Below the pieces are notes generated by a model. That model ran no database searches. It was not told the origin of the DNA and saw only the letters and a list, made by a program, of their open reading frames with translations. From the NCBI RefSeq assembly GCF_014083945.1, contig NZ_CP046444.1, positions 2,294,001-2,358,000 on the forward strand: a DNA stretch of 64,000 nucleotides, given 5' to 3'. Below, piece after piece: positions 14,956-23,419 of the stretch. Source of the DNA: Granulicella sp. 5B5 (GTDB lineage Bacteria; Acidobacteriota; Terriglobia; Terriglobales; Acidobacteriaceae). Position numbers and translations under genes: made by a program. Every line of letters begins with the position of its first letter. Position 1 is the first letter of the stretch.

Positions 14956-17900
14956 TTACTGCACGGTGAGGGTTAATGGGACGGTGTGGGTGAGGCCGTC
15001 GACGGAGCCGCTGACGATGAGGGCGTAGGTGCCGGGTGGTGTGGGGTTGGATGAGCCGGGACCGCCACTGCCGCCTGTGGGGGGGATGATGCGGTTGGCG
15101 CCGCAGCCCGTCAGCGCGGTCAGTGATGCGAGAGTGAGTGCAGCGCAGAGGGTGAGTGTGTGCCGTGTGCGGCTGCGCAGGAAGAGCGGCAGAGCTAGTG
15201 GAAGCAGCAGCGCGAGGTAGATATCGTTGGAGTGGGCTTGCGGTGCGAGTGCGGCGACTGCGATGTCGGTGACGACGGTGACGGTGAAAGGTATCGTTGT
15301 GCCGAGCTGCGCGTTGGGTGGTGCGACCGTGCAGGTGCTGTTGGTGGGGGCTCCGGTGCAGCTGAGTGCGACGCTGCCGGTGAGCGAGGCGATTGAGCTG
15401 AGCTGCATCGTGTATACGTTGGAGGAGCCCGCGGTAATGGTGGCTGAGGTTGCATTGGTGGGCGTGATGGCGAAGTCGATACCGGTGCCGGTGAGCGCGA
15501 CGGACCGCGTGGCCGGGGTGGCGTTTGTGGTGAGCGTGAGAGCGCCTGTAACCGCTCCTGCTGTGGTGGGCGCGAAGAGGACGGTGTAGGTGCAGGCTCC
15601 GGCGGGTGCGAGTGTTGTGGTGCAGGAGGTCTTTGCGATGGTGAAGCCGGGGGAGATGGAGGTGTTCGCGATGGAGAGTGGCTGACCGCCGTTGTTGGTG
15701 AGGGTGACGGTCTGCGGTTGCGAGACGAGCGAGACGCCGATGTTTGAGAAAGCGAGGGTGACAGGGGTGAGTGAGACTCCCGGTGGTGCGATGCCGGTGC
15801 CGTTGAGGGTGACGGTCTGGGAGTGGAACTGGTCCGCGATGGTGAGCGTGGCGGTGCGTGGGCCGGTGGCGGTCGGTGTGAAGGTGACGCTGATGGCGCA
15901 GGTGGAGCTGGCGGCGAGGGAGTTGCCGCAGCTGTTGACGATGGCGAAGTCTCCTGCGGAAACCGAAGGAGAGATGAGGGTGAGGGCTACTCCGCCAGAG
16001 TTTGTGAGCGTGACCTGCTGCGCGGGGCTGGTGGTGTTGAGCTGCTGCTGCGCGAAGGTGAGCGCGTTGGTGGAGAGGGTGTCGGTGGCGGGGGCGTTGC
16101 CGATGCCGGTGAGCGAGGCGGTCTGCGTTCCGGCGGAGTCGGTGAGCGAGAGCGTTGCGGTGCGGGTGCCGGATGTGGTGGGAGTGAAGGTGATGGCGAC
16201 GGCGCAGGCGGTGCCCGGTTGCAGCGTGGTGGTGCAGCTGTTGCCGGTGATGGTGAAGTCGGCTGCATCTGCGCCTGTGATGATGGGAGTTTGCAGGGTT
16301 GCGGTGGTGCCGCCGGTGTTGGCGATGTTGATGAACTGTGCGGGGTCGGACTGGTTGACGACGATGGCGGCGAAGGTGAGCGCCGTGGGCGTGAAGAGGA
16401 CAGTGGGTGCTGTCGTGCCCGTTCCGGTGAGAGCGACGGTGGCCTGGCCGGTGGGGATGTTGGCGTAGATCGTAAGCTGGCCGGTGCGCGTGCCGGTGGT
16501 GCTGGGAGCGAAGGTGAGGGTGACGGTGCATTGAGAGCCGACGGCAAGTGTTTGCCCGGCGCAGGTGTCGGTTTCGGTGAAGTCGCCGGTGATGGCGAGT
16601 GTGGTGAGGATGGCTGGGGCGTTGCCACTGCTGGTGACGGTGAGTGTCTGTGATGCGGACTGTGTGGAGACCTGGGTTGCGGGGAAGGTGAAGCTGGTGG
16701 CTGAGAGTGTGAGCGCAGGCACGAGTGGCGAGGTTGCGGTGAGCAGCGGTGTCTGCCAGATGCCTCGGCCGTAGGTGGCGGCGCGCAACATGCCGAGTTG
16801 GCCAGTGCTAGTGGGCAGGTTGGCGGCGGCTTCGAGAGAGATCACGGGTGCGTTGGGCAGACCGGTGCCGAGGAGGCTCCAACAGTTGGTGGTGGGGCCG
16901 CAGGTTGTGATGGCCTGCGTGACGTAGACGCCGGTGTCGAGTGCGATGTAGACCGTGTTGGCGTCGTTGGGATCGACGGCGAGGCTGTTGGCGGGTGCGT
17001 CGGGCAGGTTGGCAGAGAGGTTGAGCCAGTGTGCGCCGAAGTCGGTGGAGCGGTAGAGGTGCGGGTAGCCGAAGCCCATGACGGTGGCGTAGACGGTGGC
17101 GCCGGTGGGGTCGTGCGGATCGACGGCGAGAGAGGAGATGTCGAAGCCGCCCGGGTTGAAGAGGTTGGTGTCGGAGGTGTCGTTGGTGACGGGTGAGAGT
17201 GCGGCGTCTGTCCACGTGGGCGTGGTGTTGGCATTGGCGGTGACGAAGATGTGGCCGGCGAGGGTGCTGCCGCCGTCGAGTGAGCCGCTTAGGCCTGCGT
17301 AGAGGACTGCGGAGCCGGAGAGTTGGGTGGCGCTGCTGGAGTTGCTGGGCCCACCGGCCGCGAGCGAGCGGATGAGGGGGCTGGAAGCGGTGCAGGGTGT
17401 CGCATTGTTATTGGGCGCGTCGCTGCCGTTGAGTGCGGTGCTGATGGCGTTGGTGGTGGACCAGGTTGCGCCGGAGGCTGCGGGGCCTCGCCAGACGCGG
17501 CAGGTGGCGGTGATGAGGTTGCTGGTGAGGGCGGGGTCGAGCAGCGAGGGCGGGTCGAGCAGGCTGGCGTCGTAGGCTACTTGCGCGGGACCTATTGTGG
17601 CGGGCGGGACGAAGTTGGCGGCGGTGCAGTCGCTGCCGAGCGTGCATTGTGCGAGGTTGACACCTGCGCCGATGGTGAGCGTCCAGTTGGTGGGCGTTGC
17701 GGGATCGAGGAGCGCGGTACCGCCTTCGCCAGCGGAGAGTTGCGGCCAGCCAGCCTGTGAGCTGACGGTGCTCGTTGCGGCGGAGCCGTTGGCGCCGAGG
17801 CCGGCGAGCAGGGTGTTGGGGTCGGTGGGGTGCTGGGCGAAGGAGACGACCTGGGCGAGTGAGCCGCTGAAGGTTTGGTTGAGGTTGTCGAAGTGGGTGC

Positions 17901-19476
17901 TGTCGGTGGCGGAGCAGACGGAGCCGGTTTCGGCGACGCCGTCGAGTGAGCGCCAGAGGCCGCCGTCGTTGCCGAGGTAGAGGATGGGTGTGCCGGTGGC
18001 GAGGGCGACTGCCGCGAGTGCGTGTTGCGCTGGCGCGACGGCGGCGGGCGCGTTGCAGCCATCGAGCGCGTTCGTGGTGTTGTGCAGCGTGCAGGTGCTG
18101 GCGTCCGCGGCCATGGAGCAACGGTATAGGTCGGTGGTGCCGACGAATAGCAGCGTGCCATTGGCGGCGGCGGGTGCGGCGCTGAGTGCCAGGTCGTAGC
18201 TGCCCTGTGCGATCTGCGTGGTGCCGGTCATGTCGAGTGCGCCGTTGTCGATGCGTGTGGCGAAGGTGGGTGCGGGCGTGGAGCAGGTGCCGGAAGCGGC
18301 GAGGCAGAGGTCCTGCCAGAGGCCCAGGTCGTTGTTGCTGGCATCGACGGTGAGGGCGTAGAGGTCGCCGGTGGCCGGCTGTGCTGTGATAACTCCGCGA
18401 AAGATAGGGCAGGATGCGCTGCCGAGTCCGTTGGTGCCGACGGGACAGTTGGCGGTGGTGAGCGCGATGCCGGGCTGGGCGAGCAGGCGCGTCCAGGTGG
18501 CGCCGTCGGGCGAGCTGTAGTAGCCGTGATTGCGGACGGCGGCGTAGAAGCGCTGGCGGAGCGCGTCCCATACGACGGAGGTGGCGGGGTTGCCGACCTG
18601 GCCGGTGCCGAGCGGTTGTGGCTGTTGCACGATGGTTGCGCCGTCGTAGATCGTGGCCATCTGCCAGGTCGCACCGGCGTCGGTGGAGTAGTAGAGGCCG
18701 GGGATGGAGGTGGTGTTGGTGGCGGCGACGATGGTTGATTGCGGCGAGGTGCTGAAGGCGGCGACGGCGAGGGTGGGCGTCGTGGTGGAGAAGGCCAGGC
18801 CCGCGGTGGCGAGGCCCGCGAAGGAGTGGTTGCCGTTGACGCCGTCGTGCGAGCCGGGGATGAGCGTCCAGGTTGCGCCGTTGTTGGTGGAGCGGAGGAT
18901 GCCGAGGCCGTAGTAGGAGTCGGTGGCGTCGTTGGGGTCGCCTGTGCCTGCGAGGAGGACGGGGTTGGATTGTGGCTGCACGGCGAGAGCGCCGATGGAG
19001 AGCGTCGCTGCTGTGTCCGTGAGTGGTGCGAAGGTTGCGGCGCTGAGTGAGCCGGCGGCGTTGGTGGAGCGCCAGACGCCTCCGCCGGTGGTGCCGACGT
19101 AGAGTGTGTTGCCGGTGGTGTCGTTGGGGTCGGCGGCGAGCGCGGTGATGCGGCCGGTGAGATTGCCGAAGGTGAGCGAGTCGATCGACGACGGGCCGAG
19201 CGGCTGCCAGGCGGCGGTGAGGCTTACGGGCTGGCTGGCTGCTTGCGGCATCGCGGTGCTCTGTTTACGCGCGTTGAGAAGCGCGGCGGCTGCGCTGACA
19301 TTGGGACTGGCTGTGGTGCGCTGGGCGAGGAAGCGTTCGGCGCGCTGCTGCTGCGCGAGTGAGAGCGGTGCTGTCGCGAGCAGCGAGAGCAGGGTGAAGG
19401 CACGGAGTTGGGGGCTCGCGAAACGGCTCTGCGGCAAGCTGGGTCCTGATAATTCAACGGCAAGTTCCGCACCCAT
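14956..19476 (-). CDS. Giant secreted BNR-repeat protein with choice-of-anchor D repeats
   Basis: 1506 residues. A signal-like segment (LRAFTLLSLLATAPLSLAQQ) starts near residue 24. Residues about 80-880 form a sialidase/sortilin-like beta-propeller of BNR type: NTLYVGTTGGGVWRSTN, GLGILRSTNNGATWTLIPGS, LYYSTDAGATWQ and HLYRSTDFGAHW. Residues about 895-1300 hold four choice-of-anchor D/HYDIN-type Ig-like repeats, each with a Cys pair about nine to ten residues apart and an LTFAPSTTGTRTG-like strand. A further beta domain and a hydrophobic span (LALLLPLALPLFL) follow near 1410-1430, then a lipobox-like LTALTGCG and a Gly/Pro-rich linker. Probably surface-exposed or secreted; the function is unknown, and glycan binding or hydrolysis is only an analogy. 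Confidence 0.82.
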   Translation of the reverse strand: MGAELAVELSGPSLPQSRFASPQLRAFTLLSLLATAPLSLAQQQRAERFLAQRTTASPNVSAAAALLNARKQSTAMPQAASQPVSLTAAWQPLGPSSIDSLTFGNLTGRITALAADPNDTTGNTLYVGTTGGGVWRSTNAAGSLSAATFAPLTDTAATLSIGALAVQPQSNPVLLAGTGDPNDATDSYYGLGILRSTNNGATWTLIPGSHDGVNGNHSFAGLATAGLAFSTTTPTLAVAAFSTSPQSTIVAATNTTSIPGLYYSTDAGATWQMATIYDGATIVQQPQPLGTGQVGNPATSVVWDALRQRFYAAVRNHGYYSSPDGATWTRLLAQPGIALTTANCPVGTNGLGSASCPIFRGVITAQPATGDLYALTVDASNNDLGLWQDLCLAASGTCSTPAPTFATRIDNGALDMTGTTQIAQGSYDLALSAAPAAANGTLLFVGTTDLYRCSMAADASTCTLHNTTNALDGCNAPAAVAPAQHALAAVALATGTPILYLGNDGGLWRSLDGVAETGSVCSATDSTHFDNLNQTFSGSLAQVVSFAQHPTDPNTLLAGLGANGSAATSTVSSQAGWPQLSAGEGGTALLDPATPTNWTLTIGAGVNLAQCTLGSDCTAANFVPPATIGPAQVAYDASLLDPPSLLDPALTSNLITATCRVWRGPAASGATWSTTNAISTALNGSDAPNNNATPCTASSPLIRSLAAGGPSNSSSATQLSGSAVLYAGLSGSLDGGSTLAGHIFVTANANTTPTWTDAALSPVTNDTSDTNLFNPGGFDISSLAVDPHDPTGATVYATVMGFGYPHLYRSTDFGAHWLNLSANLPDAPANSLAVDPNDANTVYIALDTGVYVTQAITTCGPTTNCWSLLGTGLPNAPVISLEAAANLPTSTGQLGMLRAATYGRGIWQTPLLTATSPLVPALTLSATSFTFPATQVSTQSASQTLTVTSSGNAPAILTTLAITGDFTETDTCAGQTLAVGSQCTVTLTFAPSTTGTRTGQLTIYANIPTGQATVALTGTGTTAPTVLFTPTALTFAAIVVNQSDPAQFINIANTGGTTATLQTPIITGADAADFTITGNSCTTTLQPGTACAVAITFTPTTSGTRTATLSLTDSAGTQTASLTGIGNAPATDTLSTNALTFAQQQLNTTSPAQQVTLTNSGGVALTLISPSVSAGDFAIVNSCGNSLAASSTCAISVTFTPTATGPRTATLTIADQFHSQTVTLNGTGIAPPGVSLTPVTLAFSNIGVSLVSQPQTVTLTNNGGQPLSIANTSISPGFTIAKTSCTTTLAPAGACTYTVLFAPTTAGAVTGALTLTTNATPATRSVALTGTGIDFAITPTNATSATITAGSSNVYTMQLSSIASLTGSVALSCTGAPTNSTCTVAPPNAQLGTTIPFTVTVVTDIAVAALAPQAHSNDIYLALLLPLALPLFLRSRTRHTLTLCAALTLASLTALTGCGANRIIPPTGGSGGPGSSNPTPPGTYALIVSGSVDGLTHTVPLTLTVQ

Positions 19477-19562
19477 AGTAGGGTTTATCGGATCCAGCCG
19501 GCGTAGAGATGAGGGTTCCTGCGCTGGATTCTATAAGAATGCGCCGCGGTGTGGAAGCAGCA

Positions 19563-20006
19563 CTACATTCCTATGGCGATGAAGGCGCAGATGGCGGCGG
19601 CGGCGAGAGCGACGACGCGGAGACGGTGGAGCGTGTCCCACTTGCCGTGGTCGCGCTTGGACTGCTCGGAGATAGCGCCTTCGAGCTGCATCATGCGGTT
19701 GTTGATGGGCACGAGGATGAGGACGGTCATCAGGATGGTGAGAGCCCAGAGTGTTACGGCGGTGTAAAGCAGTGCGGCGTTTGGTTGTTGACGGCGGAAG
19801 ACGCTTTCCGTGATGAGCAGCAGCAGGTTGAAGCCGTACCAGAACGGCATGGCGCCGCCGAGGCGCTTTGCGAAGTCACGCATGAGATGCGCCTGCGTGA
19901 GCGGGTCGAGACGGTCGAGGATGGGGTTGATGAAGACGGAGACGCAGAACTCAACGCCGATGAGCATGCCGATGGAGAGTGTGGTGATGAGGTCGAGGAT
20001 GAACAT
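19563..20006 (-). CDS. DUF1772-like four-helix membrane protein
   Basis: 147 residues with four hydrophobic spans: LDLITTLSIGMLIGVEFCVS, FWYGFNLLLLITES, AVTLWALTILMTVLILVPI and VALAAAAICAFIAIGM. This pattern, with INPILDRLD after helix 1 and VPINNRMMQLE after helix 3, fits the DUF1772 (anthrone-oxygenase-like) family. No catalytic role can be assigned. It lies between the BNR protein and the polysaccharide genes and is unlikely to be linked to either. Confidence 0.65.
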   Translation of the reverse strand: MFILDLITTLSIGMLIGVEFCVSVFINPILDRLDPLTQAHLMRDFAKRLGGAMPFWYGFNLLLLITESVFRRQQPNAALLYTAVTLWALTILMTVLILVPINNRMMQLEGAISEQSKRDHGKWDTLHRLRVVALAAAAICAFIAIGM

Positions 20007-20072
20007 GCGCGCTCCTTCTTCTGCGGTTAGATACGCGGAGAAGCGCCGCCGGTTCCCTTGATGGACCGGATT

Positions 20073-21455
20073 TCAGCAGCGGATGATGTTGGGGGCGGTG
20101 AGGCCGCGGGTGGCGTTGCGGGTGTCGATGAAGAGCTTGCTGGCGGCGACAAGAGCGGGGATGTCGTAGGCGCTGTGGTCGGTGGCGAGCAGGACACAGT
20201 CGAAGGTGGGGACTTCGGTGAGCGGCGTGGAGGCGGTCTGCAAGGCGTAGTGGCGCCCGATGCCGACCTGCGGGAAGTAGGGGTCGTTGTAGGCGACGTG
20301 CGCGCCAGCGTGCTGCAGCAGGCCGAAGAGCGTGAGCGCGGGGGACTCGCGCAGGTCGTCGACGTCGCGCTTGTAGGCGATGCCGAGGATGAGGACGCGT
20401 TTGCCTTCGAGGGAGCCTAGTGCCTTGCGGATGGTTTCGACGACGAAGGCGGGCATGGACTCGTTCACTTCGCCGGCGAGCTCGATAAAGCGCGTGGGCT
20501 GATTGAACTGCTTGGCGCGCCAACTGAGGTAGAAAGGGTCGACGGGGATGCAGTGGCCGCCGATGCCGGGGCCGGGATAGAAGGGTTGAAAGCCGAAGGG
20601 CTTGGTGGAGGCCGCGTCGATGACCTCCCAGATGTCGATGCCCATGGCGAGGCAGAGCTGCTTGAGCTCATTGACGAGGGCGATGTTGACGCTGCGGTAG
20701 ATGTTCTCGAGCAGCTTGGTCATCTCGGCTGCGTCGGGTGAGGACATGGAGACGGTGCGGTCGAAGATGGCGCCGTAGAGCGCAGCGGCGGCTGCGGTGG
20801 CGGTGGGGCTGGTGCCGCCGACTACCTTGGGAATGGCGTGGCGTGGCGTTGTGGTGTTGCCGGGGTCTTCGCGCTCGGGGCTGAAGGCGAGAAGGCAGTG
20901 GGTAGACAGTGGTGCGGAGACACTAGAGTCTCCGGCCGAGATGACAGCTTCTTTTGCCGTCTCGCGGTGCACCGGTGTTGGGCCGAGACGTTCGAGGATG
21001 GGTAGGACGAGCTCGGTGGTGGTGCCGGGATAGGTGGTGGATTCGAGGACGATGAGCTGGCCGGGATGCGTGTGCGGTGCGACGGCTTCGACGGTGCTCT
21101 GCACGTAGCTGAGGTCGGGCTCATGCTCGTGCTCCGTGCCCACGCCGAGCGGTGTGGGCACGCAGATGAGGACTGCGTCGCAGTCCTGGAGGAGAGCGAA
21201 GTCCGTGGTGGCGGTGAAGCCTGCGGCGCGCGCGGCAGCGATGTCGGCTGATGGGATACGGTGGATGTAGCTGATGCCGTCGTTGAGGCTGCCGACCTTC
21301 TTCTGGTCGATGTCGAAGCCGGTGACGTGGAAGCCGGCTTCGCTGAAGAGCAGCGTGAGCGGCAGGCCCACATAGCCGAGGCCGATGATGGCGATGTGTG
21401 TCTGGCGCGATTCGACGCGCTCGATCCATTCAGCCAGAGTATGTAGACGTGCCAT
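20073..21455 (-). CDS. Nucleotide-sugar (UDP-hexosamine/hexose) 6-dehydrogenase
   Basis: Two-step NAD-dependent oxidation of a UDP-sugar to the uronic acid, for surface polysaccharide. N-terminal Rossmann motif IAIIGLGYVGLPLTLLFSEAGF; ICVPTPLG; FSPEREDPGN; KLLENIYRSVNIALVNELKQL; the catalytic-cysteine block PGPGIGGHCIPVDPFYLSWRAK; and the C-terminal domain from RVLILGIAYKRDVDDLRESPAL. The pattern fits the WecC/WbpA/TviB group better than Ugd. ATG 21455 is chosen over a TTG four codons upstream that is too close to GGAG. Residues about 167-187 (AKEAVISAGDSSVSAPLSTH) are encoded by an R1-like repeat just before the conserved LAFSPERED. It is followed upstream by an epimerase gene. Confidence 0.9.
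   Translation of the reverse strand: MARLHTLAEWIERVESRQTHIAIIGLGYVGLPLTLLFSEAGFHVTGFDIDQKKVGSLNDGISYIHRIPSADIAAARAAGFTATTDFALLQDCDAVLICVPTPLGVGTEHEHEPDLSYVQSTVEAVAPHTHPGQLIVLESTTYPGTTTELVLPILERLGPTPVHRETAKEAVISAGDSSVSAPLSTHCLLAFSPEREDPGNTTTPRHAIPKVVGGTSPTATAAAAALYGAIFDRTVSMSSPDAAEMTKLLENIYRSVNIALVNELKQLCLAMGIDIWEVIDAASTKPFGFQPFYPGPGIGGHCIPVDPFYLSWRAKQFNQPTRFIELAGEVNESMPAFVVETIRKALGSLEGKRVLILGIAYKRDVDDLRESPALTLFGLLQHAGAHVAYNDPYFPQVGIGRHYALQTASTPLTEVPTFDCVLLATDHSAYDIPALVAASKLFIDTRNATRGLTAPNIIRC
20895..20957 (-). repeat. R1-like palindromic repeat inside the nucleotide-sugar dehydrogenase gene
   Basis: On the minus strand it starts GCTGTCATCTCGGCCGGAGA, matching the left end of the scpB repeats, then has a near-palindromic GGAGAC-TCTAGT-GTCTCC core. 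It is in frame with the dehydrogenase, but in a different frame of the repeat than in scpB (VISAG here, SSRP there). Confidence 0.7.
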
Positions 21456-21545
21456 GCTTCGTGCCAATCTCCTGCGATGACGATACGTGCGCAGGGCCTC
21501 TAACCGGGCTGTCTGCGATGAGTGCGTCTCTTCAGATGCGTGTCG

Positions 21546-22514
21546 TTAGCGTTGCGATGCGGTGAGAAGGGGAGAGAGCAGGGTGCGATAGTAGTCGACG
21601 GTGTGGGCGAGGCCTTCGCGCACGGTAATACGCGGAGAGTAGCCGAAGGCCTCGCGCGCGGCGGTGACGTCGGCGAGGGACATGCGGATGTCTCCGGGGC
21701 GCGGATCGGTGTAGGTGGGTTGCCGGGTGTAGCCGGTGAGCTCGGCGAGGATGCGATAGATGGAGTTGAGGGTGATGTGGTCGCCGCAGGCCACGTTGAA
21801 GACGCGGCCAAAGATTCGATTGCCGCGCTCGGAGGGGGCTTCGAGTGCTAGCAGGTTCGCGCTGACGGCGTTGTCGATGTAGGTGAAGTCGCGTGACTGC
21901 TCGCCATCGCCCTGGATGCTGCAGGGCTCGTTGCGGAGCATGCTGAGTGCGAACTTGGCGATGACGCCGGAGTACTGCGAGTCGGGCACCTGGCGTGGGC
22001 CGAAGATGTTGAAGTAGCGCAGGCAGACGGTCTCCATGCCGTAGATCTGCGCGTAGGACTGCATGTAGAGCTCGCCGGCGAGTTTTTGCACGGGGTAGGG
22101 GGCGATGGGGGCGGGCTTCATCGTCTCCACGCGCGGGAAGCCGGGTTGGTTGCCGTAGGCGGAGCTGCTGGCCGCGTAGAGCACGCGCTTGATGCCAGCG
22201 GCGCGCGCGCCTTCGAGCAGGTTGAAGGTGCCGTCGAGGTTGGCGTTGTGGCTGGGCCGGGGCTCCTTGACGCTGCGCGGTACGCTGGGCAGCGCGCCCT
22301 GGTGCAGGATGGCGTCGACGCCGCGGCAGGCGCTGGCGATGGCGGCTGCGTCGGCGAGGTCGGCTTCGATGAAGTCGACGCCCTGGGGGATATTGGCGAG
22401 CTTGCCGGTGCTCAGGTTGTCGTAACCGCGCACGCTATGGCCGCGCGCGAGGAGGGCCTCCGCGAGGTGCGAGCCGATGAAGCCTGCGACTCCGGTGATG
22501 AGATAGGTTGCCAA
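21546..22514 (-). CDS. NAD-dependent sugar epimerase/dehydratase (SDR, GalE-like)
   Basis: Extended short-chain dehydrogenase acting on a nucleotide sugar. TYLITGVAGFIGSHLAEALL is the NAD-binding motif; SSSAYGNQPG and YPVQKLAGELYMQSYA give the Ser and the catalytic Tyr-x-x-x-Lys (YPVQK). CLRYFNIFGPRQ and GDGEQSRDFTYIDNAV are family blocks. It resembles the UDP-GlcNAc/UDP-glucuronate 4-epimerase group, which matches the neighbouring dehydrogenase. The start is uncertain: TTG 22514 gives MATYLITG, exactly where the family begins, but has no RBS; ATG 22553 would add a glycine-rich leader encoded by the CCCCCTCCCCC tract. It precedes the dehydrogenase gene by 90 bases, probably as an operon. Confidence 0.87.
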   Translation of the reverse strand: MATYLITGVAGFIGSHLAEALLARGHSVRGYDNLSTGKLANIPQGVDFIEADLADAAAIASACRGVDAILHQGALPSVPRSVKEPRPSHNANLDGTFNLLEGARAAGIKRVLYAASSSAYGNQPGFPRVETMKPAPIAPYPVQKLAGELYMQSYAQIYGMETVCLRYFNIFGPRQVPDSQYSGVIAKFALSMLRNEPCSIQGDGEQSRDFTYIDNAVSANLLALEAPSERGNRIFGRVFNVACGDHITLNSIYRILAELTGYTRQPTYTDPRPGDIRMSLADVTAAREAFGYSPRITVREGLAHTVDYYRTLLSPLLTASQR

Positions 22515-22949
22515 GTGTTCAGTGTAGCGCGGGTACCCACCCCCTCCCCCCATACTTTTCCGGGGTTTGATCTTTGAAATCAATGAGTTGGTGCTTTGCT
22601 AACGGGCAAGATATTGATTTCAAGTGGGTTGCGGTCAAGATCTTCAAACGAAGCAGGTTATGGACTACCGGCGAAGCTCCTGTTGCGTGAAAATCAGTGG
22701 GCTATCTTCAGTATAGACTTGCGAAACCTGGGAATGTGTATGTTTATTGCTTTTGGAATGAGGTGGTTAGAGCGAGAAGGCCTTGACAGTAGCGCAGGTG
22801 CCGGGGGGCGGCTGCCGATGTATTTTGGCCGTGTACCGACGACGAAGCTGGCACCTGCGATGGAACTAGCGGAGAAGAGCGGGGTCCATTCTCCGAATGA
22901 GAGCGCGAGCGTGTGGCAGAGAGAGTGATCCAATAACCGCGCCGAGACG
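22515..22949. other. AT-richer intergenic region with repeats, no convincing gene
   Basis: Short open frames on both strands have no recognisable domain. The left part has a CCACCCCCTCCCCC tract (22538-22551) followed by three GATmTT-N10-rGTT units. The right part holds an inverted pair GCAGGTGCC (about 22795-22803) and GGCACCTGC (about 22850-22858) flanking a G-rich run. It forms the 5' side of the epimerase gene. Confidence 0.5.
22569..22661. repeat. Three degenerate 22-bp direct repeat units
   Basis: Units start at 22569, 22610 and 22639; each reads GATCTT or GATATT, ten variable bases, then GAGTTG, GGGTTG or AGGTTA. They lie next to the CCCCCTCCCCC tract, upstream of the minus-strand epimerase gene. 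Confidence 0.55.
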
Positions 22950-23300
22950 TTAGAAGGTCTCCATCGTGAAGTCGATGACCTTGTTCATCTGTTCATCGAA
23001 TTTACTGATGGACTTGGACTTGGAGGTGCGCTCGCGGAAGGTGACCCAGACGCGGTAGTCGGTGTTGCCGTTGAGGCGGCGGAAGCGGTAGCGGCCGTCC
23101 TGGCCGGTGATGTAGGAGACGATGTTGGGGGTGTCGCCCTCCTGCAGCTTGACCACGGCACCGCGCAGAGGCTCGTGCTGGTGGTCGGTGACGGTGCCGG
23201 AGAGTTCGCGAGTGCGTGGATTGACGCCGATCTGCGCGAAGAGCGCGGGGGCGCAGAGCAAAGCGGCGAAAAGTGCTAGCTTCGGTACGGCTTGCGGCAT
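22950..23300 (-). CDS. Small secreted CnaB / carboxypeptidase-regulatory-like protein
   Basis: 116 residues. Signal peptide MPQAVPKLALFAALLCAPALFAQ, then a single beta-sandwich repeat: RELSGTVTDHQHEPLRGAVVKLQEGD, GQDGRYRFRRLNGNTDYRVWVTF and a Ser/Lys-rich end. This is the carboxypeptidase regulatory-like (CnaB) fold common in secreted acidobacterial proteins. It lacks the rest of a TonB-dependent transporter, so it is a free-standing domain. GAGGG is five bases before ATG 23300. Role unknown, perhaps envelope adhesion or chaperoning. Confidence 0.78.
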   Translation of the reverse strand: MPQAVPKLALFAALLCAPALFAQIGVNPRTRELSGTVTDHQHEPLRGAVVKLQEGDTPNIVSYITGQDGRYRFRRLNGNTDYRVWVTFRERTSKSKSISKFDEQMNKVIDFTMETF

Positions 23301-23419
23301 GGGAGCCCTCTGAGGTGCCTTATGGAAGTATGACGCACACTCCCCCCAAACGATTGTGACCGAGGTCATGGAATCTTCGGGAAGATGTGATGATTCAGGC
23401 TGCCGCTGATATGTACCGA

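Noticed and set aside
22596-22928. 110-codon plus-strand frame in the 22.5-22.9 kb gap
   Set aside because: Begins inside the repeat units, has no RBS or recognisable domain.
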